64,000 nucleotides of DNA from Triglochin maritima (taxonomy: Eukaryota > Streptophyta > Magnoliopsida > Alismatales > Juncaginaceae), in NCBI GenBank assembly GCA_963682175.1, contig OY821787.1, forward strand, positions 20,252,501 to 20,316,500, read 5' to 3'. Of the stretch, positions 57,372-64,000 are shown piece by piece. A program made the translations under genes and the position numbers. Position 1 is the stretch's first letter; each line of letters opens with the position of its first letter. The notes beneath the pieces were generated by a model, which did not search any database, had not been told where the DNA came from, and was given only the letters and a program-made list of their open reading frames with translations.

Positions 57372-58390
57372 CTTGACATAGTACTCTCAAGTCGACCACT
57401 CTGACCACCAGGAGGCGAAGCTCGCAAAAAGTGCTCGACTCAACATTAAAACGTTTGTAGAGAGTGTAAAGAGGAGGAGACTAGAACGTAGAAGTAGGTG
57501 GGAAGAAAATGTCTAAGAGGATAAGGGAAATCCCTATAGCTAGCTTCGGAAAAGGGTGATGGTAGAAGCCTAATCTAGCAAACACGGCTCATGCGAGGTC
57601 CCAAATGTCTCAATGCAACTAAGCAAAGGACGATGTTCAGGCCATGATGTCGAGAGTGTGATTGTCTCCTAAGTGCGCCCGAATCCTAGGAGTCAATGTC
57701 TACTTCAATTTGGATTATGACTTTACTTGAGTGTGGTTTGTGGGGCTAAGCAAGGGGTAATGAATTCCCCCACCTTATCTTAAAGACTATAGGTGGTGCC
57801 CCTTAAAGATGTTTTGAATCCTTAGGATAGCAAGCAACTCACCATACAAACACTCACCTCACACTTGTTACAAATGTAATTCCAATCACTAATGATGCGC
57901 TCATGCATGAATGAGTGATAGAATATGTACCTTACTCAATCTATCAACTACTGAAAGTAAAGGCAAAGTAAAGCAAGTTATATGCCTATGTTAACATTAT
58001 ATGATGCATGACCTAAGAAAGTAGAATCCTAATCTTTTACTTTGAGTTTTGCGCTCCAAGTTGATCGAAGGCAGAGTTTGGTTTCTTACTTAGATATGGT
58101 AGAAAGTTACAAGTCCAAACATGCAAGATAAGGCTCCCAGACACTAAAAACAAAAGGCCAGACATGGTGTACAAAAATGATGGGAACGAAACATTATTAG
58201 GCCAACAATTGGCGGTTTTAGATTGCAAATTAGAGGTCTGTAGAGATCCAAATGCTCCAACTTATTTCCAGTATGTTCCTCTGTTTCCCTAGTGGCCCTC
58301 ATAAACACAAAAACCTAAAACAAAATATCAAATCCACTCGAATCATCCAAACTAAAGTCTGGAGAGAGCAGCTCCCCGAAAACGTCTCCA
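57372..58390 (-). other. Leader and decayed primer-binding site of element F
   Basis: Aligns with the other leaders. Inverted motifs GCCAACAATTGGCGGT (58201-58216) and GATTGCAAATTAGAGGTC (58220-58237). PBS CCCCGAAAACGTCTCCA at 58374-58390 has four mismatches to the tRNA-Asp complement. Confidence 0.65.
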
Positions 58391-58395
58391 AAACA

Positions 58396-59462
58396 TGATT
58401 GATTCAGTTATAATAAGCTGAAGTGCACGGCGTCAGTGAAGATGTGGCAAATACATGTCGAGTCCATAGGGAGGTGTGTCAACTATGGTTCTTCAGAAAT
58501 CAAGTGGAAAATAAGGGGACAAGAAGTGTGATTACACTAAATTAACATCTAACAAACGGGAAAGACGAAAGCACGAGACTAACTAAAACTAATTAAGCAA
58601 CAAACAAACAAGAAATATGAAATTTAGAAAAGAAAACCCCTAGCGGGTGGAGTGTGTGTACACATGTAATAAAGTGGTGAAGAATGCATTCAATAAGCCA
58701 CAAGTATAGATTGTGTTTTCATCCATAGGAAGTGTCTAATGGTTGTGGCAAGACCTATCAATCCAATCACAAACCTAGTTAATTAACATAAGCAGACACA
58801 AGTAGGTTATTAAGAACCTAAACAAAGAATGGGAAGTGTCTACAAGTTGTGGCAAAATCCATAAAAATAAGTATTCCTATTTGAAGAAATAAGCATACAT
58901 TCACATTCATCACATATTGCAGAAGATAGCATTCATTCTCATTCTTCATTACATGTATAAACATCATCTACGCCCCCAAATGGGGATGGAACTACTCACT
59001 ACACATTCAGCTAGACTTAGATTAAGAAAGAAGGACATTCTAACTAATTATACTACGATTAAGAAAACAAAAAATAAGCTAAACATGCATGTATTAAAAA
59101 AGACAACAGTCGAACAAAACTAGGACAAATTATTTTATTGATGACTCACATCACAAGTAATATTCTTCTCCACTTGAGTTTAGCTCCAAGGCTTACTCCA
59201 AGTACAGTGAATGGCCCCCAATCAATGGGTTGAATACAATGAAGGAAGAAGAGTTCTATTTATAGACATGAAAAAGTCAACTGGGGACAGTCCCGTGATG
59301 TGAGACTACTGAAACCTGCCTAAACTGGACATAAACAACATCATTAAGCCACGCCGGATCATGACCAAACTAGATTGCCAATTGGAGGCCATGGTTGGTC
59401 GGAATTGACTCGGTTTTGGTTGGCTTCTTCATTGCTTCAATTCTCCACGTAGGCTGCACCCA
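58396..59462 (-). repeat. 5' LTR of element F, U3 truncated
   Basis: Starts TGATTGATTCAG. TATTTATA at 59257-59264 and inverted repeat GATTGCCAATTGGAGGCC at 59373-59390. The U3 start is missing; the D LTR begins about 20 bases further on. Confidence 0.75.
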
Positions 59463-59481
59463 GATTAGTGAAAGGAATGTG

Positions 59482-61556
59482 TTCTAAAAGTTTTACTTTT
59501 ATATGTCAATTATTATGAATTGGATGTGCAAAAATTTTGTTCCTTTATTATGGTATTCGTCTTTTAGAAGTGTTACAGAAGAGGCGCTTGCTCCTTAACC
59601 GTAGAGCTCTAAAACATAATGGTTTACATGAATCGAAAGTTATTCACAATCATGGTAATTAACATGTAAAATTAATCACTGAGATAAGATTGTCGTGTTG
59701 GTCATCGATTGTTGTAGCTTACAAATAATTGACGACACGAGTATATAAAAGAGGAAAAGTTTACTTTTATATATTGAATAGACCTAACAAGTAAAACATT
59801 ATGGAATTGTGTTTGGTGTCATTAATGTTTTACTGTGTCTTGGATCCTAAGATATGAGACTTATATCTTTTCACTCAAGAAATACTTAATATTAGTGGAC
59901 CCCTTAATTGAGTGAAGATATTAGTGGACCCCTTGATAAAGCAAAATTATAATGTGCAGAATGTAACTTGAGTTTAGTTAGATAATTGTAATTATCTTAC
60001 AGAGATCAAGAAATGAATATAATACAAAGGTGAAAAATTTCTACTTTATATATATTCTTAATATCATGAGGCAAGGGATAGACACAAGTGGTGCAATTAC
60101 ATCACTAAATGGATCGTGTTTTAGTTCTACTAGAATAAAGACATATATGCTACTTGGGTAACTATAATGTGTAGCTAGATACCGCTTATAGTTTGAGATA
60201 TTAAGCGTTTAATATCGCTGCCAATTTGGCTTAGATCCTCCTATAGGTCACACAACAAAACTGGGAAACAAGAAGCTTGATTTTGAGTTCATATGATGTG
60301 TCAGGTTTCATGTGAAAAACAGACACATGTGGTGAAAGAATAAAATCAATATGTCATGAGAATTAACATAATTAGAATCATAATAAATTCATATGTGGTG
60401 TATATATTATGGGGTGTAATAATTTAATATTACATAAGATAATATATTACATAAGATATGAATTTACTAAAAACCCCTAAAGATCAAATTTTGCTGGAAA
60501 TAAATCCAAAATTTGACAAAGGCAAAATCGGGGTCAAACACGGTAAACCATTTAGTGTTCGGTCGACCAAGGTGTCTTCGGAACGGTCAACCGAACGGAG
60601 AATGGGTAAACACAATTGGTTGACCGAAATTGTCTGGAGTGCCTGGACAATTGCGTTCGGTCAACCGTGCGTGAATTGTCAACCGAGAGAATATATCTTG
60701 GGATATTTTCGGTAGACCGAAGGTGACACGGTCGTCCGATGAATGTTTGGCAGGAGAAATGTTGGTTGGTCAACGGTTGACCGGAGCAAGATGCGGATCG
60801 TCCGAATTTTTCTTGATATATTTTCTCATGCATATTTGGTCGACCGTCTAGCTCCCGGTCTACCGAAGTTGCGTTAAAACTGAATGGTTCGGTTAACCGA
60901 GAAGAATTCTCGCTAAACCGAAAAGCACGATTTTTGCCTGAATTATTAAGAAAATAATTAGATCATGGGTTAAATTAATTCCAGATTTAATCAAACGTTT
61001 TTTAGGATGCTTATGTGGCAATTTGAGATTAATTTTGGGAGAGAATAAGCAAGAGATCATGACTAAAGAATATTTCTTGATAATGATGTTTTTGGGAGAC
61101 TATAAAAGGACCACTCATCCTACTTGTTTAATGTTAATGCAAAAGTTCTTTCTCTCATTAATCTCTCCCTTAATCACCACGAAAATTTCTTAATATTTTT
61201 AAGTTTTGGAGATAGAAATCTCAGGTGCTTAAAGAGGGGTTATTAGCTGGATTCTAAGCCTAATTAGAGATTGCTTGGCTAGCTCCTTTCTCTCTAATCT
61301 TGTTTAAGGTTTGGTGAACACTTGGAGGCGAATCGGCGGGCGATTCGACGAGCAACGGAACTCCAGATCTTCTGAAAGGTTTTAGAGAACCTTTCGGTAT
61401 GATCCTCTATCCTTTGTTTATTTTAATATGTGTAGGAATGCATGATATTAGAATAAACAAATACATGTACGTAAAATCAATGAAAATATGAAATCGATCT
61501 TGTATGTTGTATTAAATTTTAAAATATATACATACATTGGGACACAAAATCCTACA
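59482..61556 (+). repeat. Sirevirus-like copia LTR D
   Basis: TGTTCTAAAAG to AAATCCTACA, followed by a tRNA-Met type PBS. The central part matches 3458-4655 in inverse orientation. It holds about a dozen decayed GGTCGACC palindromes (60555-60920) and TATAAAAG at 61101-61108. The left boundary is less certain than the right. Confidence 0.7.
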
Positions 61557-61640
61557 GTGGTATAAGAGCATTTAGTTCATATTTTCAATGATTATACTAT
61601 ATAATTAATTTTAGTTTATCCTCTACAATCGAAACAATTC
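61557..61640 (+). promoter_or_regulatory. PBS and short internal remnant next to LTR D
   Basis: TGGTATAAGAGC (61558-61569) matches the tRNA-Met complement at 11 of 12 bases. The internal region breaks off after about 80 bases at an Asp-LARD fragment. Confidence 0.7.
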
Positions 61641-63745
61641 ATGTTATATGTCTTTTTCGAGTTTTCCGATAGTTTTGTTGAGTTTCTCAGTTTGCTATTT
61701 AGTCCCTCCGGTCTTCCGTCCAGGTCATTCTCTCTTGCAGACTGAGATGTCCATTTTGCTTCATTTAAGTCATTTCTTCTTACGTTTGAGTCTTTTTTGT
61801 CTTCCTTTCTCTTGTTTATTACCTAATACCTGAAATATAATAACAATCACTCAAGTAGCACTATATTGGGTTAAAAATAAGGATATATAACATGAATATG
61901 ATGCATGATATGCTACTAATCAAATACCCCACGCTTACCTTTTGCTAGTCCAGAGCAAAAGAAAGAAAGAAAAATGAAAGAAGGGAAAACCAATCAAAAA
62001 ACATAAGAAATCCAAACTCAATTTCGTAGGAATCGCGGTTGCACTTAGCACGTGCAACAACCCGTTAAACCCCCTTCTCGCCAAAGAGGAGGAGTGCGGT
62101 CTTGTGAGGGTTTTTAGTGGATATACTCACAAAATCCGAACATTGATGCTTTATTCAACCTAGCAATATGACTCGATGGACTTATTCTTGTCCATCATTG
62201 GACACGATAATTCAACGGGCCGACTCAATATATGTATCTTCTCCACACACCTTTCCTAGTGAACCATTCGTGCAAGATAATTAATGACGTAAGTGAAAGA
62301 CATGGGCAACCTTAACATCCTCAAGTGATACAAAGTGTAAAGTGCATTACGGTTCTTATTTGTATTACCTTTTTATTTCTTTTTTTTCTTTTCATCCAAT
62401 CTTTACTAATTGGTGTTTAATACTCCCAAGGTTAAGTTTCGTGCATCGTTGCCTACGAGGACTAACACTATCACGTACTCCTTCCCCCAAATCTACACAT
62501 AGAGCGATCCCTACCACTCGTGTAACGACAGTTTGGTCGGTGCATCCCATGTCAGATGACTCGAAAGCACCAGGCACTTAGTCCCCTCGGACCTAATTTC
62601 TCGAGTGATAGGAGTTGTGCGAGAGAAGAGAACACCCTACTCACTTATTTCTTCTCTATACATGAACAAAACTCCCACACTTAAGGTTTCACAATAGGAG
62701 TTTAAGGGCCCCCCACTACGACAAACTTCTTTATACTAACAGACATGAATTATTCGACTCACTAGGTTTAGGGTGGACTTCTTTTTTTGTTGAAGTATTG
62801 AAACCTTATGATTAATCTACCTACAAGGGAAAACCGAGGTGCATGCTTATGACTAGATAAGACCTAAAGTCGGTGTACAAGATCTCCTAATGCATAATAT
62901 TTAAGTCAAATTTGGGAGCTTCCTTTTTATTTGCCTCTCAACGGTTTTGCACATGCTAAACACACGGAAAACCCACAAAACATTTTCTTTCGAAAACACA
63001 TGAAGATTTTGAAAGAAAAGAAAATTGTAAAGCACTAGGCAAGCAAAAAAGGCAACCCACCCAAGGTCATGGCAAGGAGATATATAGATATTAAATGCAG
63101 CACACTAACATGAACACTAACAATACACACAAAATAAAACAAAAAACAAAGTTAAAAAGTCTTGACTCCACATATATAAAAATGTAAACCACCCCCCACA
63201 ATTACTTCATGCATTGTCCTCAATGTATTCAATCATGATACTACATGTATTTTTTCATGAAAAAGTTATAATCTCACAAAACTTTGAAGCACAAGGAATT
63301 TTTCGTGGTCATGTTGATGAATACAAACCCGTATTCCCCTCAAAACCTGTGAGATACTTAAGAAAGGAGAAAAATACGTGAAACAAATGGGCCCAAATAC
63401 GCAAGGGTTGGAACCCACAAGAACATATGCTCACTTTTGAGTGTTTTTTACTTCAAATATAACTATGTACAAAAATAAGTTCATATAAAGTTTATCCGTT
63501 TACTATTTGGCCTCTCCTTGCTTACATCCAGGTCCTTCCCTCTTGTAAATGTTTCCTTGTGTATGACCGAGGTCAATTTTGCTTTATTTAAGTCATTTCT
63601 TCTTCCATTTCAGGCCTTTTTCTCTTCCATTCTCTTCTTTATTACATAATACCTAAAATATAACAACAAACACTCAAGTAGCACAATATTCGAGTAAAAT
63701 TATTGATATATAGCATGAATATGGTGCATGATATGCTACTTATCA
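61641..63745 (-). mobile_element. Asp-LARD remnant H: two U3 pieces around a 3' internal region
   Basis: 61641-61919 and 63483-63745 are both the first 260-280 bases of a U3, ending GCATGATATGCTACTAATCA or CTACTTATCA. Between them 61920-63482 is the conserved 3' internal region, with hairpin TTGCACTTAGCACGTGCAA at 62039-62057 and a decayed GCGA-loop hairpin at about 62070-62089. It stops just before the gag end. No gag, leader or PBS is present. Confidence 0.65.
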
Positions 63746-63759
63746 GCCTCCACGACCAC

Positions 63760-64000
63760 TGATTGAATCAGTTATAATAACCGCAAGTGCACGACCGCGT
63801 TGAAGAGGTGGCAAATACGGGTCGATCCACAGGGAGGTGTGTCAACTCTGGTTTGTTCGAAGGCAAGTGGGAAAAGATGGGAAGAAGTTGTGATTACACT
63901 AAACTACACTAAACTAGTAAGCAACAAAGAAGGAAAGAAAGCACGAGAGGAACTAAAACTAAACTAAGCAACTACTAATAAGAAAGATAAAATTCAGGAA
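63760..64000 (-). repeat. Asp-LARD LTR entering at the right edge
   Basis: TGATTGAATCAGTTATAATA then the conserved U5 block CCGCAAGTGCACGACCGCG. Closely matches 48696-48930. The 14 bases to its left, GCCTCCACGACCAC, could be a collapsed PBS. Confidence 0.75.

Larger units (their letters stand above)
39926..59462 (-). mobile_element. Asp-LARD tandem E-F sharing a middle LTR, interrupted
   Basis: Order on the plus strand: LTR 39926-41473, E internal region to 45764 with its PBS, short LTR 45765-46126, F internal region (46127-48695 and 57183-58395) with its PBS, then LTR 58396 to about 59462. E's 5' LTR therefore doubles as F's 3' LTR. The five bases left of the array are ACACC; the right partner is lost where the D LTR begins. 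An LTR fragment with the G tandem inside splits F's gag. Confidence 0.75.

Noticed and set aside
63746..63759. GCCTCCACGACCAC as a definite primer-binding site
   Set aside because: It sits where a PBS would lie, but only a few bases agree with the tRNA-Asp complement, so I did not call it.

Overview
The window looks like a heterochromatic, repeat-packed stretch of a flowering-plant genome. Every coding trace I can recognise belongs to a transposable element: Ty1/copia, Ty3/gypsy-type and CACTA (En/Spm). No host gene, tRNA gene or rRNA gene was found. Assignments come from reading the sequence by eye (LTR ends, target-site duplications, primer-binding sites, polypurine tracts, protein motifs). 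No database search was possible and the species is not named.

The dominant family is a non-autonomous LTR retrotransposon, called here the 'Asp-LARD' family. Its copies carry a primer-binding site complementary to tRNA-Asp, TGGCGCCGTTGCCGGGG or a decayed form of it. They have LTRs of about 1.15-1.6 kb, a 1.0-1.3 kb leader and one gag-like reading frame of about 495 codons with a CX2CX4HX4C zinc knuckle. There is no protease, reverse transcriptase or integrase. A structured 3' region and a polypurine tract precede the 3' LTR. Copies: C (8036-15439, +), B (16667-23766, +), a solo LTR (17859-19086), alpha (27887-34263, +), the tandem E-F (39926 to about 59462, -), the tandem G (48982-57104, -), and fragments at 7110-7683 and 61641-64000. 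The reading frame is intact only in alpha (494 aa) and G (496 aa).

Layout. 1-3457: 5' end of a minus-strand gypsy element with a 2.65 kb LTR, inserted into a Sirevirus-like copia LTR (3458 to about 4655). About 4656-5985: CACTA TNP2 transposase pseudogene on the minus strand. 5986-24261: a plus-strand CACTA element with an ULP1-type protease pseudogene, split by elements C and B; B's 5' LTR is itself split by a solo LTR. 24262-26459: AT-rich sequence and an orphan CACTA end. 26460-39925: a three-layer nest. A copia reverse transcriptase/RNase H sequence is split by a Sirevirus-like gag-only copia element (TSD CTTGG), whose LTR is split by alpha (TSD GTCCA). 39926-59462: the E-F tandem, with an extra LTR fragment in F's gag that is split by the G tandem. 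59482-61640: a Sirevirus-like LTR with its primer-binding site. 61641-64000: more Asp-LARD fragments.

The Asp-LARDs encode no polymerase or integrase, so they must depend on another element's enzymes. The sequence shows what may let them do so: a shared PBS, a shared U5 end, a shared 3' hairpin pair with a GNRA-type tetraloop, and inverted repeats that occur both in U3 and in the leader, in a form specific to each subfamily. In alpha the two ends of the genomic RNA would have 15 nt of perfect complementarity. That pattern is the most interesting thing in the window.
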